Notes: generated by a model not told the origin, from the letters alone. A stretch of DNA of 62,163 nucleotides from Bacillota bacterium (GCA_023419605.1 JAEZXR010000022.1:1-62163), one strand, 5' to 3'; positions 7,675-16,920 are shown, numbered from the stretch's first letter. Program-made: numbers and translations.

Positions 7675-8331
7675 ATGTTGACATATTTATTTAAATATTA
7701 CGATAAGTTATTCCTGCTGCTTTTGGAGCATTTACAGATTGTACTGCTCAGCATATTGATTTCCTTACTGATTGCCGTACCGGCAGGTCTCTTGATTTCA
7801 CGCTCGAAAAAGGTATCCACGGTGGTACTTGCGGCATTCGGAGTGATCTATTCCATTCCCAGCCTTGCCTTGTTTGCACTGCTGATTCCTTTTCTGGGGC
7901 TGGGAAAAATAACGGCGGTGTTTGTACTGATCCTATACAATCAATATATTCTTGTCAGAAATATTCTGGCCGGCTTCCAATCTGTAGAGCCTTCCATTAT
8001 AGAAGCAGGAAGAGGGATGGGATTGAGCCCGCTGCAATTGTTTTTCAAAATCCAGCTTCCCCTGGCCATGCCGGTCATTTTGGGAGGTATCCGGATTGCA
8101 ACGGTTTCTACCATCGGCATAGCCACCATTGCTGCCGTCATTAATGCCGGAGGCTTGGGCGTCATTCTCTTTGACGGGTTGCGGATGAGCTACCTGCCGA
8201 AGATTCTCTGGGGTACCATCCTAGCCTCAGGATTGGCTTTCGCGGCGAATCAGATGCTGCTGCTTTTTGAGAAAAGGTCAACGCTAAAAGCAAGGGGAGA
8301 GGCCGGACAAAAGAAAGAGAAATGGAAATAA
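7675..8331 (+). CDS. Opu-type ABC transporter permease 2
   Basis: A 218-residue membrane protein, the second permease of the importer (OpuCD/OpuBD-like). About five to six membrane segments are visible, with the coupling motif ATVSTIGIATIAAVINAGGLG near residues 141-161. ATG at 7675 follows GGGGGA at 7661. It is separated from the ATPase gene by a 186-bp inverted-repeat element that may alter expression relative to the other subunits. The C-terminus is a basic cytoplasmic tail. Confidence 0.87.
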   Translation: MLTYLFKYYDKLFLLLLEHLQIVLLSILISLLIAVPAGLLISRSKKVSTVVLAAFGVIYSIPSLALFALLIPFLGLGKITAVFVLILYNQYILVRNILAGFQSVEPSIIEAGRGMGLSPLQLFFKIQLPLAMPVILGGIRIATVSTIGIATIAAVINAGGLGVILFDGLRMSYLPKILWGTILASGLAFAANQMLLLFEKRSTLKARGEAGQKKEKWK

Positions 8332-8389
8332 TTTGAAGTACTGAAATAGGCAGTTTTACATACAATTACCGGAAAACGGGGGGATCGGA

Positions 8390-10033
8390 TTGGAGAGGAT
8401 TACAGCGGCACGAGGAACTGAATTGCGATGCAAAGGCTGGCGCCAGGAAGCTTTATTGAGGATGCTGGAGAACGTTCTTGAAAATGGTGAAAACCAGAAG
8501 GAACTGATTGTTTATGCGGCTCTGGCAAAAGCCGCGAGAGACTGGGGGTCCTACCATGCTATCGTAGAGAGCCTGAAAAACCTGAAGGATGACGAGACCT
8601 TGGTCATTCAGTCGGGAAAACCCATAGGGATTTTCAAAACTCATATTTTTGCACCGATTGTATTGATGGCGAATTGTAATATGGTGGGGAAATGGGCCAC
8701 CAGCGATAATTTTTATGCCTTGCAGGAGAAGGGCCTTATGATTTGGGGCGGCCTCACGGCAGCGGATTGGCAGTATATAGGCTCCCAAGGGGTCATCCAG
8801 GGGACCTATGAAATATTCTCGTCCATTGCCAGAAAATATTTTAACGGTGATTTAACAGGAAAATTTATTCTTACGGCAGGACTCGGGGGCATGGGTGGTT
8901 CCCAGCCTTTGGCCGGAGTGATGGCAAAGGCAGCCATATTGGCGGTAGAAGTGGATGAGGCACGAATCGATAAAAGAATTGCAGCGGGATATCTGCAGAA
9001 AAAGACGCGGCATCTGGAGGAAGCCCTGCAAATCATCCGGGAAGCGCAGGAGCAAGGACAGCCCATATCCGTAGGGCTGTTAGGAAACGCGTCCGAAGTA
9101 TACCCGGAAATTCTAAAGCGGAATATCATCCCCGATATTGTTACCGATCAAACCTCTGCCCATGATTTGGTTTTTGGCTATGTACCTGCGGGATACAGCC
9201 TGGAAGCTGTGCGGGAGGCAAGAAAAAATAATGCGGCAAAGCTGGCGCAGGATGCAGGGGTATCCATTGCCAGAGAGGTAGAAACCATGCTGGCATTTAA
9301 AAATAGAGGCGCTGTCGTGTTTGACAACGGGAACAATATCCGTTCCCAGGCTTTCGCCTATGGAGTGAAGGATGCCTTTGAAATCAGCATCTTTACGGAG
9401 GCCTTCTTACGGCCTCTGTTTTGCAGGGCTATCGGGCCTTTCCGGTGGGTGGCCTTGACGGGAGATGAAAAGGATATTCATACTATCGACCGATATATCC
9501 TGGAAAACTTCAAGGACAATGAAATTGTAACCAACTGGATCGGCCTTGCCAACCGGTATGTACCTTTTGAGGGTTTACCGGCAAGAATCGGGTGGCTGGG
9601 GCATGGAGAAAGAACGCAGCTTGCTCTGGAAGTGAACAGGATGGTCCGGGAAGGAAAACTGAGCGGACCCATTGCCTTTACGAGGGATCACCTGGATGCT
9701 GGATCCATGACCCATCCGAACATCATGACGGAGAGAATGAAGGACGGCAGTGATGCCGTATCGGATTGGCCTTTGTTGAATGCCATGCTCAACTGCAGTT
9801 CCATGGCGGACCTCGTAGCCATTCATTCCGGCGGCGGAGGATATTCGGGATATATGACCAGTGCCGGAGTAACCCTTGTAGCGGACGGAAGTCCGGAAGC
9901 AGACTTGCGGCTGAAGCACACGTTGGATAATGATACCTCCCTGGGTGTACTGCGGTATGCAGATGCAGGCTATGAAGAGGCCTTGGATGAAGTGGGCAGG
10001 AAAAAAATCAGAAGGATTGAAACAGATCAATAG
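8390..10033 (+). CDS. Urocanate hydratase homologue, probably thiourocanate hydratase
   Basis: A 547-residue NAD-dependent hydratase of the urocanase family, full length. The NAD-binding segment GGMGGSQPLA lies at 166-175. The family signature normally reads FQGLPxRICW. Here it is FEGLPARIGW (393-402), with glycine at position 401 in place of the conserved cysteine. Combined with neighbours from a sulfur-imidazole pathway, this argues for (S-methyl)thiourocanate rather than urocanate as substrate. The product would be a 2-thioxo-imidazolone (thiohydantoin) propionate. TTG start at 8390 follows a GGGGGGA site. Confidence 0.85.
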   Translation: MERITAARGTELRCKGWRQEALLRMLENVLENGENQKELIVYAALAKAARDWGSYHAIVESLKNLKDDETLVIQSGKPIGIFKTHIFAPIVLMANCNMVGKWATSDNFYALQEKGLMIWGGLTAADWQYIGSQGVIQGTYEIFSSIARKYFNGDLTGKFILTAGLGGMGGSQPLAGVMAKAAILAVEVDEARIDKRIAAGYLQKKTRHLEEALQIIREAQEQGQPISVGLLGNASEVYPEILKRNIIPDIVTDQTSAHDLVFGYVPAGYSLEAVREARKNNAAKLAQDAGVSIAREVETMLAFKNRGAVVFDNGNNIRSQAFAYGVKDAFEISIFTEAFLRPLFCRAIGPFRWVALTGDEKDIHTIDRYILENFKDNEIVTNWIGLANRYVPFEGLPARIGWLGHGERTQLALEVNRMVREGKLSGPIAFTRDHLDAGSMTHPNIMTERMKDGSDAVSDWPLLNAMLNCSSMADLVAIHSGGGGYSGYMTSAGVTLVADGSPEADLRLKHTLDNDTSLGVLRYADAGYEEALDEVGRKKIRRIETDQ

Positions 10034-10054
10034 TAATATTTGGGGAGGAAAGTC

Positions 10055-11143
10055 ATGCGTGAGTTAAATTTGGAGGATGTAAAAGCGGCAGTACGGGGAG
10101 GCTCGGTATTTGCTTCCGGCGGCGGAGGCTGGGTAGATCACGGGTTGGAGATCGGAGAAACTGCCGTAAGAATTGGCAGACCCAAGCTCGTATCCATTGA
10201 GGAGCTTCCGGAAGATGCGATCATTATTACAGTTTCAGCCATCGGTGCGCCGGCTGCCAAGGATTGGCAGATGCTGGCGGCTGATTATATAAAGGCAGTC
10301 CGGCTTTTGCAGGAGAATTTTAACGGCAAAGTTGTAGGTGTCATGACACCGCAGAACGGATGCTCCAGTTCCATCAACGGCTGGGTACAGGCGGCAGCAC
10401 TGGATTTGGTGGTAGTAGATGCAACAGGAGACATACGGGCGCATCCTACGGCAAAAATGGGATCCATGGGTCTGGCAGGACGGATTGATTATGAAACGGT
10501 TCAGGTGGTTGTGGGAGGAAAAAGAGAGACAGGATCTTATCTGGAAGTTGTGGCAAAGGGAACGGTTGCAAAAACCTCCAATATCTTACGAACAGTTTCC
10601 GACCAATCGGGAGGATTTATTGCCTGTGCCAGACATCCTCTTCCAGCCTGGTTTATCAAGAAAAATGCCGTGATCGGAGGAATCTCCCGGGCCATTGAAC
10701 TGGGATACGCCATGATAAAAGCGGAAAAGGACGGCGTGGAGAAGGTTTTTGAGGCCATGTGCAGTACCACACAGGGGGAAATCCTCGGAAGGGGCCGGGT
10801 GGTTTCAGCGGAACTGGTCACGGCAGGAGCCTTTGATATAGGGAAGTATGTGGTGGATACAGGAAAGCAATTGTTGACACTGCATATCATGAATGAATAT
10901 ATGGCAGTGGATGATTCGAAGGGCAAACGGTTAACTACCTATCCCGACGTCATCACTACCTTATCCACCGAAACCGGTTTACCCGTCAGCGTGTGGGAAG
11001 TGAAAGAAGGAACGGAACTGGCAGTTTTCAAGATCCATAAAAAACATTTCCCTCTAAGCTCCAGCATTCTGGATGCCTCTGTTTATCCGGAGGTGGAGGA
11101 AAGACTGGGAATCAATATTTCAGATTATGCACTTTCCAAATAA
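10055..11143 (+). CDS. DUF917 / (S-methyl)thiohydantoin desulfurase family protein
   Basis: A 362-residue protein of the DUF917 family (COG3535), whose Pfam domain is named after S-methyl thiohydantoin desulfurase. Family features include the glycine-rich SVFASGGGGWVDHG near residue 20, VTVSAIGAPAA-like and GVMTPQNGCSS segments, and a C-terminal desulfurase-type domain. In this operon it would remove sulfur (as sulfide, or methanethiol if S-methylated) from the product of the preceding hydratase, leaving hydantoin-5-propionate. ATG at 10055 is chosen because GGGGAGG at 10042-10048 precedes it. Family members are often misannotated as hydantoinases. Confidence 0.8.
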   Translation: MRELNLEDVKAAVRGGSVFASGGGGWVDHGLEIGETAVRIGRPKLVSIEELPEDAIIITVSAIGAPAAKDWQMLAADYIKAVRLLQENFNGKVVGVMTPQNGCSSSINGWVQAAALDLVVVDATGDIRAHPTAKMGSMGLAGRIDYETVQVVVGGKRETGSYLEVVAKGTVAKTSNILRTVSDQSGGFIACARHPLPAWFIKKNAVIGGISRAIELGYAMIKAEKDGVEKVFEAMCSTTQGEILGRGRVVSAELVTAGAFDIGKYVVDTGKQLLTLHIMNEYMAVDDSKGKRLTTYPDVITTLSTETGLPVSVWEVKEGTELAVFKIHKKHFPLSSSILDASVYPEVEERLGINISDYALSK

Positions 11144-11235
11144 GAATATAGATTCTATCGATAAAAATCGCGAAAATGATTTTACAAGAAATGAATAAGT
11201 AGAAAATGAAAAACTTGGAGAAGGGGGCAGCGTCA

Positions 11236-12843
11236 ATGGACGCTGACCCCAAAGTCTTACTTATGGAACAATTTTTATTGGATGGACATTCGCTTTCCTT
11301 ACAAAAGGTTTTTGACTTCCTGGGGAACCCGGCTTCCTTTGAGCTGCAAATTTCCGGGGAGTCCAGAAAAAAAGTGGCAAAAGCGAGAAAGCAGCTTGAA
11401 CAGTGGATAACGAAGGACAAGAAGGTAATATACGGGATTACGACAGGGCTTGGAAAGCTGAAGGACTATGTAGTCAGTGAGGAAGAGCAGGCTGTTTTCC
11501 AAAGGAATATCCTTTATTCCCACGCCGTTGGGCTGGGGCATTGCTTTCATCCGGATATAGCAAAGCTGGCCATGCTGTTTCGGGCCAATGTGTTTTGCAG
11601 GGGACATTCAGGCGTCCGGCCCGAGCTGATTGACCGGCTGCTGCTTTACATAAACAAGGGAATTTACCCGCAGCTTCCCCAGATCGGTTCTCTGGGGGTG
11701 GGAGATTTGCAGCCGATGGCGCACCTGGGGTTATGTATCACGGGAGACCGGGAAGGACAGGCCTGGTACAAGGGGAAGATGGGGAATATTACCGATATCC
11801 TGGAGGAAGCGGGCGTTGCTCCGGTGGAGTTCCCGCTGGCAGCAAGGGAGGCGCTGGCACTCATGAGCGGAAGTACCGTTCTGCTGGCCGCCGCAGTGCA
11901 CTGCTATTTCCAGGCGGTGAAACTCATTACGGCGGCAGATGCAGCGGCCGCCTTGAATCTGGAAGCGGTAAGAGGCGAAACCAATGCCTTTGACCTGCGC
12001 ATTCATGAGGCCCGGGGAGTGAAAACGCAGATTGTTTCAGCCCAAAATATTCAGCGGCTGATCGAAGGGAGCTGCTGGATGACCGAAGAGGGACGCAAAC
12101 GGCTGTCGGAGATGCAGCCGAGGGTGCAGGACTCGGTGAGCCTGCGGTCCACCTGCCAGGTCCATGGTGCCGTGAGGGATGTGCTGGAATACATCGGCGG
12201 TGTTCTCCAACAGGAGATGAATGCTTCGACGGATAATCCGCTGCTTTTTGAGGGACAGGAAAGTTATGAAAGCCTGAGTGGAGGCAATTTCCACGGTGCC
12301 CTGCTGGCCTATTGCATGGACTTTTTGAGCATCGTACTCACGGATTTGGCCGTTCTGTCCGAAAGGCGTTCGGCGAGGCTTCTGGACCCTGTGATGAGCT
12401 ATGGGCTGCCCTGCAATCTGGTTGGAGGATGTGCAGGTCTGAACACGGGATTTGCCCTTGTTCAGGCGGATGCCACGGCCCTTGTCGGTGAAATGAGAAT
12501 TTTGGCGACTCCGGCCAGCATTGGATCCATTCCAAGCAAAGGCAATCAGGAAGACCACAATAGCATGGGAATGGGTGCGGTTAGAAAAGCAGTGCATATC
12601 ATCGAACATCTGAAGAAAGTACTGGCCATTGAGATTTTATGTGCTGCCCAGGCTATAGACCTGATTTCTCCGCAGATGGAAGGGTTATCCCTGGGAAAAG
12701 GTACCCGGGAGGTTCATCAACTGGTCAGGCGGAAAGCACCGCCCATGAGGGAAGACCGCTATATTCGGAAGGATCTGCTGGCGGTGTTGGAACTGGTAGA
12801 GGGTGATGATATAATAAACTGTACTTATATAGACAGAGAGTAG
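11236..12843 (+). CDS. Histidine ammonia-lyase homologue without MIO triad; probable ergothionase
   Basis: A 535-residue member of the aromatic amino acid lyase superfamily. The catalytic-tyrosine loop YGITTGLG (66-73) and NQEDHNSMG are present. The Ala-Ser-Gly triad that forms the MIO electrophile (normally GSVGASGDLAPLAH) is replaced by GSLGVGDLQPMAH (151-163). The serine is missing and the loop is one residue shorter. MIO-less relatives are known as ergothionases, which eliminate trimethylamine from ergothioneine to give thiourocanate; a betaine needs no MIO because trimethylamine is a good leaving group. An in-frame ATG at 11206 lacks a ribosome binding site, so 11236 (after GGAGAAGGGGG) is preferred. 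Confidence 0.83.
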   Translation: MDADPKVLLMEQFLLDGHSLSLQKVFDFLGNPASFELQISGESRKKVAKARKQLEQWITKDKKVIYGITTGLGKLKDYVVSEEEQAVFQRNILYSHAVGLGHCFHPDIAKLAMLFRANVFCRGHSGVRPELIDRLLLYINKGIYPQLPQIGSLGVGDLQPMAHLGLCITGDREGQAWYKGKMGNITDILEEAGVAPVEFPLAAREALALMSGSTVLLAAAVHCYFQAVKLITAADAAAALNLEAVRGETNAFDLRIHEARGVKTQIVSAQNIQRLIEGSCWMTEEGRKRLSEMQPRVQDSVSLRSTCQVHGAVRDVLEYIGGVLQQEMNASTDNPLLFEGQESYESLSGGNFHGALLAYCMDFLSIVLTDLAVLSERRSARLLDPVMSYGLPCNLVGGCAGLNTGFALVQADATALVGEMRILATPASIGSIPSKGNQEDHNSMGMGAVRKAVHIIEHLKKVLAIEILCAAQAIDLISPQMEGLSLGKGTREVHQLVRRKAPPMREDRYIRKDLLAVLELVEGDDIINCTYIDRE

Positions 12844-13596
12844 ATGGAGATAAAACAAATGAATGGAATACAAACTGTAGGAAGAGCGCTGGAGATATTG
12901 TCCGTCATCGCGGAGGCAGGGACCACTTTGTCCGTAAGCGAGATCGCGGAGAGGGTCGGAATTCCGGAAAGTACAACGTACCGTTTGCTGCAGACCCTTG
13001 AGCAAAACTGTGTTGTCGAAAGAAAAGCAAAGGGGCAGATTGCTCTTGGCCTAAAGATCCTTGACCTGGCAAGAAGTCTCTACCAACAGATGGATCGAGA
13101 GCTTTGCATGATTACAAGGCCGGTGATGGAGCAGCTGACGGCAAAAACCGAAGAAACGACGGTTCTAATGGTAAGAACCGGACTCAATATTGTCTGCATA
13201 CAAAACGTAGAGAGCCAGCGGTTAATTCGTTTTGCCTTAGAAAATGGAAGAGTGCTGCCGCTCCATACCAGTGCTTCCGGAAAATCAATTCTTGCCTTCG
13301 AAAACGGTAAGGTCATCGAACAGGTTTTGCATTCTATGAACGACCGGGAGCGAAAGGAAAATTTAGTTGCCGAACTGGAGCGCATCCGGCAACAGGGATA
13401 CAGCATAACTGTGGGAGAAGCCGATAAAGATGTTTTTGGCATCGGAGCCCCCATCTATGATGCTTATGGAAGAGTAATGGCCAGCCTGACCCTTGCAGGA
13501 CCTGTAGACAGGCTGAAGGAAGAAAACAAAAAAGAATTGGTAAAAGAGATATTGAACGCTGCACGGGGAATATCGGATAAACTGGGTGTAAGATAG
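12844..13596 (+). CDS. IclR-family transcription regulator
   Basis: A 250-residue regulator with an N-terminal winged helix (LSVSEIAERVGIPESTTYRLLQTLEQ, about residues 30-55) and an IclR effector-binding domain (residues 80-250, with LPLHTSASGKSILAF and GEADKDVFGIGAPIYD). ATG at 12844 begins directly after the lyase stop codon, so the two are probably translationally coupled. An alternative start at 12859 has GGAG at a better distance. Its place inside the operon suggests it senses an intermediate and controls the importer and catabolic genes. Confidence 0.88.
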   Translation: MEIKQMNGIQTVGRALEILSVIAEAGTTLSVSEIAERVGIPESTTYRLLQTLEQNCVVERKAKGQIALGLKILDLARSLYQQMDRELCMITRPVMEQLTAKTEETTVLMVRTGLNIVCIQNVESQRLIRFALENGRVLPLHTSASGKSILAFENGKVIEQVLHSMNDRERKENLVAELERIRQQGYSITVGEADKDVFGIGAPIYDAYGRVMASLTLAGPVDRLKEENKKELVKEILNAARGISDKLGVR

Positions 13597-13664
13597 AGCA
13601 GCATCCCCCTGAATTGTCCGCTCCATAGGAAAGAATCGTTACAAACTGGCAGGAGGAACAGAAA

Positions 13665-15023
13665 ATGAGCATGCATTCGTTTGCAATTAGAGGGAATGTT
13701 GTATTACCGGAGAAAGTTCTCTATAATGCAGCCGTCACCATCGCCAATGAAAAGGTGACCGGCATCTTCCAGGATGAAAAGAATGTTCCGGCAGAGGAAA
13801 TCCTGGATGCAACGGGAAGCTATATTATTCCGGGGTGTATTGATGCCCATGTACACTGCTTCAGTTCCCCGGAGGAGGGGTTCGTCAGCGCAGGCCGCGC
13901 CGCCGCCGCGGGTGGAGTTACCACCATGATTGAGATGCCCTATGATGCTTCGGGAATGATCTGCACTTCCCGGCTGTTTGCCGATAAAAAGAAAAGGCTT
14001 TAAAAAGAGGCGGTTGTTGACACAGCCCTCCTGGCTACCCTAAAAAAGAAAGATGGTCTGGATGAAATACCGCTGCTGGCAAAAGAGGGTGCCTGCGGCT
14101 TTAAGATATCCATGTTCAATACCAACTCCGTTCGCTTTCCACGCATTGATGACGGAGAAATGCTGGATGCATTTTATGCAATTGCCGGGACAGGGCTGCC
14201 TGTTGGAATTCATGGAGAGAATGACGAGATTGTCAGGAATTACATGGATAAATACAGAAACGAAGGAACAGCGGACCCGAGGGCTCACTGCTGGAGCCGC
14301 CCAAGGGCAGCTGAATCGGCTGCCGTCCTTACGGCCATGGAATTGGCCTATTGGTCAGGTGTGAGGCTCCATGTATATCATTGCAGCTTCCCCAGGATAT
14401 TTGACCTTATTGAAATCTTCCGTTCACAGGGGACAAAGGTAACGGCAGAGACCTGCCCCCATTATCTTGTCTTGAATGAAGAGGATATGCTGCAGGTCAA
14501 GGCCAGGGGGAAAATCAACCCACCCCTTAGAAGCATGGAGGAAGCAAATAGGCTATGGGAACAAATCCGGCTGGGACGGGTGGATATTATCACTTCCGAC
14601 CATGCTCCATGGCTTATTGAAAGCAAAAGCAATGCCGATATCTTCCAAAACTCCTCGGGAGCGCCAGGGGTGGAAACTTTGCTTCCCATTCTGTACAGTG
14701 AAGGGGTTGCCGGGGGCAGGATAACCATTCTGGAACTGGTCCGGCTCCTCTGTGAGAATACGGCGCGAATTTTTGGATTGGATCACTGTAAAGGGAAAAT
14801 TGCTGTAGGCATGGATGCGGATTTGGTCATTATAAATCCCCGGGAAAGGGTTACTTTGGATGAAAAGCGGCTTCATTCCACAGCAGGCTGGAGCCCCTTT
14901 CACGGGAAAAAGCTCCAGGGACGAATTACCCATACCTTTTTGCGTGGGAAAATCCTATTTGACGGGCAAGTGAAGGGAACACCCGGAGAAGGAAAATTCG
15001 TACATCCGGCAAGGAGGGCCTGA
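13665..15023 (+). pseudogene. Dihydropyrimidinase/hydantoinase interrupted by one in-frame TAA
   Basis: A D-hydantoinase-type amidohydrolase gene of 452 codons, read in one frame except for a TAA at 14001-14003 (codon 113). The metal motif AHVH (His62, His64) lies before the stop. The probable carbamylated lysine (GFKIS, Lys147), VYHCSF, ETCPHYL and ITSDHAPW lie after it. A restart at ATG 14112 would lack both the HxH pair and Lys147, so neither fragment can be active alone. One base change (for example GAA to TAA) explains it. In the pathway it would open hydantoin-5-propionate to N-carbamoylglutamate. Sequencing error or readthrough is possible. AGGAGG at 13651 supports the start. Confidence 0.85.
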
Positions 15024-15025
15024 GA

Positions 15026-16279
15026 ATGGGTAAAACGGAAGTATTTCCTGAGATAAAACGACTGCAGCGGGATCTTGACACCATGGCCGATTTTACGGAT
15101 GAAACCCAACAGGGCTGGACAAGAAGGGCATTTTCAAGGAGCTATGAAAAAGGCAGGCAGTGGTTGAAGGGCGAAATGGAAGCCTTGGGAATGGAGACAG
15201 CCTATGATGCGGCTTCTAACCTGATTGGAAGAATAAAAGGTTCAAATCCCGGTATGCCTTGCATCATGATCGGCTCCCATACCGATACGGTGGCGGGTGG
15301 AGGGCGGTTTGACGGCATTATTGGCGTCCTGGCAGGGCTGGAAATTGTGCGGATGCTAAAATCGGAAGGGATTCGATTGCAGCATACCCTTGAAGTTGTT
15401 GACTTTACAGCGGAGGAACCTACGGAATTCGATATTTCGACGGTAGGAAGCCGGGGGATGGTGAACAGCCTGTCCCCGGAGATGCTCGGGAGGAAGGATT
15501 CCACGGGACATAGCCTGGGCGAAAGGATAAGGGAGACTGGCGGAAATCCCGAAAAAATTTCTTGTGACAGCAGGAAAAAAGGCGATGTGGCAGTCTATCT
15601 TGAGCTGCACATTGAACAAGGTCCGATTCTTGAAGCCGCAGGCAGGCGCCTTGGGCTTGTAACCGGGATCGCAGGCATACACAGGTACCGTGTAACGGTG
15701 GAGGGGAACCCGAACCACGCGGGGACGACTCCCATGGACGCACGGTGTGATGCGCTGACTGCTGCTGCAGAAATGGTACTGAGTCTGGAAGCCATTTGCA
15801 GGGAAACTTACGCAGAAACTGTGGTGGGCACGGTGGGCCGGTTGAATGTTGAGCCGAACGCAGCCAATGTGATTCCGGGAAGGGTAACGTTTGAACTGGA
15901 AGTGCGCAGCCTGGATACGGAGATTTTAGAGAAGGTGGTATCAAGGTATGGGGAGGCTTTAAAAAAAGTTTCAGAAAACAGGCATGTGCCATTTACCCTG
16001 GAGTGTATTTCAAAATCCAACGCAATCCGAATCCGGCCGGAAATCCTTCAAGTGATGGAAAATGCATGCAAGCCTATGGGTGAAATGAAACGCCTTTTCA
16101 GCGGCGCCGGTCACGATGCCAATCATTTGGCCGGGCTTGCCCCTATCGGTATGATCTTTGTACCCAGCAGGAATGGAAGGAGCCACTGCCCGGAGGAATG
16201 GACCTCCATTGAAGATGTTTCCATGGGAGTAAAGGCTTTATTTAATTCCCTCCTTGCGTTTGATGAAATACTTGATTGA
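15026..16279 (+). CDS. N-carbamoyl-L-amino acid hydrolase (M20 family, Zn/Mn-dependent)
   Basis: A 417-residue amidase of the allantoate amidohydrolase/L-carbamoylase group. Metal ligands are visible: His85 in GSHTDTV, Asp96 in GRFDG, Glu130/131 in AEEPTEF, His195 in LHIEQGP and a late His in RSHCPEEW. These enzymes release CO2 and ammonia from N-carbamoyl amino acids. Here the expected reaction is N-carbamoyl-L-glutamate to L-glutamate, the last step of the pathway. The gene begins three bases after the hydantoinase stop, so it is part of the same transcript. AGGAGG at 15013 precedes the ATG. Confidence 0.88.
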   Translation: MGKTEVFPEIKRLQRDLDTMADFTDETQQGWTRRAFSRSYEKGRQWLKGEMEALGMETAYDAASNLIGRIKGSNPGMPCIMIGSHTDTVAGGGRFDGIIGVLAGLEIVRMLKSEGIRLQHTLEVVDFTAEEPTEFDISTVGSRGMVNSLSPEMLGRKDSTGHSLGERIRETGGNPEKISCDSRKKGDVAVYLELHIEQGPILEAAGRRLGLVTGIAGIHRYRVTVEGNPNHAGTTPMDARCDALTAAAEMVLSLEAICRETYAETVVGTVGRLNVEPNAANVIPGRVTFELEVRSLDTEILEKVVSRYGEALKKVSENRHVPFTLECISKSNAIRIRPEILQVMENACKPMGEMKRLFSGAGHDANHLAGLAPIGMIFVPSRNGRSHCPEEWTSIEDVSMGVKALFNSLLAFDEILD

Positions 16280-16396
16280 ATGCAGTGTAAAGTCAGAATT
16301 TATAGGGAATGGCAATCCGGAAAAAGCCTTCTTTTGCACCCTTCTACTAGTAAGAAAATTATGGGATTACCCTGTTTCTTATAGGAAAACAATGTA

Positions 16397-16425
16397 TTCA
16401 CATACTTGGAAGGTTGTGGTACAAT
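16397..16425 (+). promoter_or_regulatory. Promoter of the small membrane protein gene
   Basis: TTCACA, 17 bp, TACAAT, with an extended TGTGG just before the -10. The same TGTGGTACAAT core recurs at the promoter at 50916. Confidence 0.6.
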
Positions 16426-16455
16426 GGATACAAATCATGAGAGGGGAATGCACCA

Positions 16456-16734
16456 ATGGATGGGAATTGGGTACCTATAATAGCCATAGTAGCAGGAATA
16501 ATTATCTCTACTGTGAGCCAGATATCTAGATATAGAATCAAAGTAGAACAAATTAAAGCGGATGCCTTGGTGAGAGCGGAAGAAGTCAGGGCGAAAAATC
16601 AATTGGAAATTGAAAAGCTGATTTATCAAAATCAAACTGCTCAAACCTCGAAAGAGAACACTGAGAAGAGGTTTAATGCGTCTTCGGATGAGGCACATCT
16701 GGAGCACCCCGCCAGAAACAGGGAGAGAATTTAA
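16456..16734 (+). CDS. Small membrane-anchored coiled-coil protein
   Basis: A 92-residue protein with one N-terminal membrane segment (residues 5-22, VPIIAIVAGIIISTV) followed by a charged, probably coiled helix (residues 25-70). The ribosome binding site AGGGGAA lies before the ATG, and a clear promoter precedes it. It stands alone between the catabolic operon and pcrA. No family is recognised. The layout resembles small membrane scaffold or phage-type proteins, but that is only a shape comparison. Confidence 0.6.
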   Translation: MDGNWVPIIAIVAGIIISTVSQISRYRIKVEQIKADALVRAEEVRAKNQLEIEKLIYQNQTAQTSKENTEKRFNASSDEAHLEHPARNRERI

Positions 16735-16920
16735 AAGTCTTTATAAGGTGCAGTGACGTTAAGTGGGAAGGCTGGTTATCCTTCCATGGCAGATCCTTTT
16801 GGCGAAAGCCGGTCTCTACCAGGCTATCCATAAAAACCTGTTTCCCGGAAGAAGTGAAGAATAAAATTTTATTTACTTATACGTCAATTACATTAAAAAA
16901 TATGGTATACTTATATAATA

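Noticed and set aside
8390..12843. Standard histidine utilisation (hut) operon
   Set aside because: Both key enzymes have active-site changes (no MIO serine, no urocanase cysteine), and imidazolonepropionase and formiminoglutamase genes are absent.
14112..15023. Second hydantoinase fragment as an independent gene
   Set aside because: It begins inside the barrel without a ribosome binding site and lacks the HxH pair and the carbamylated lysine; it is the continuation of the interrupted gene.
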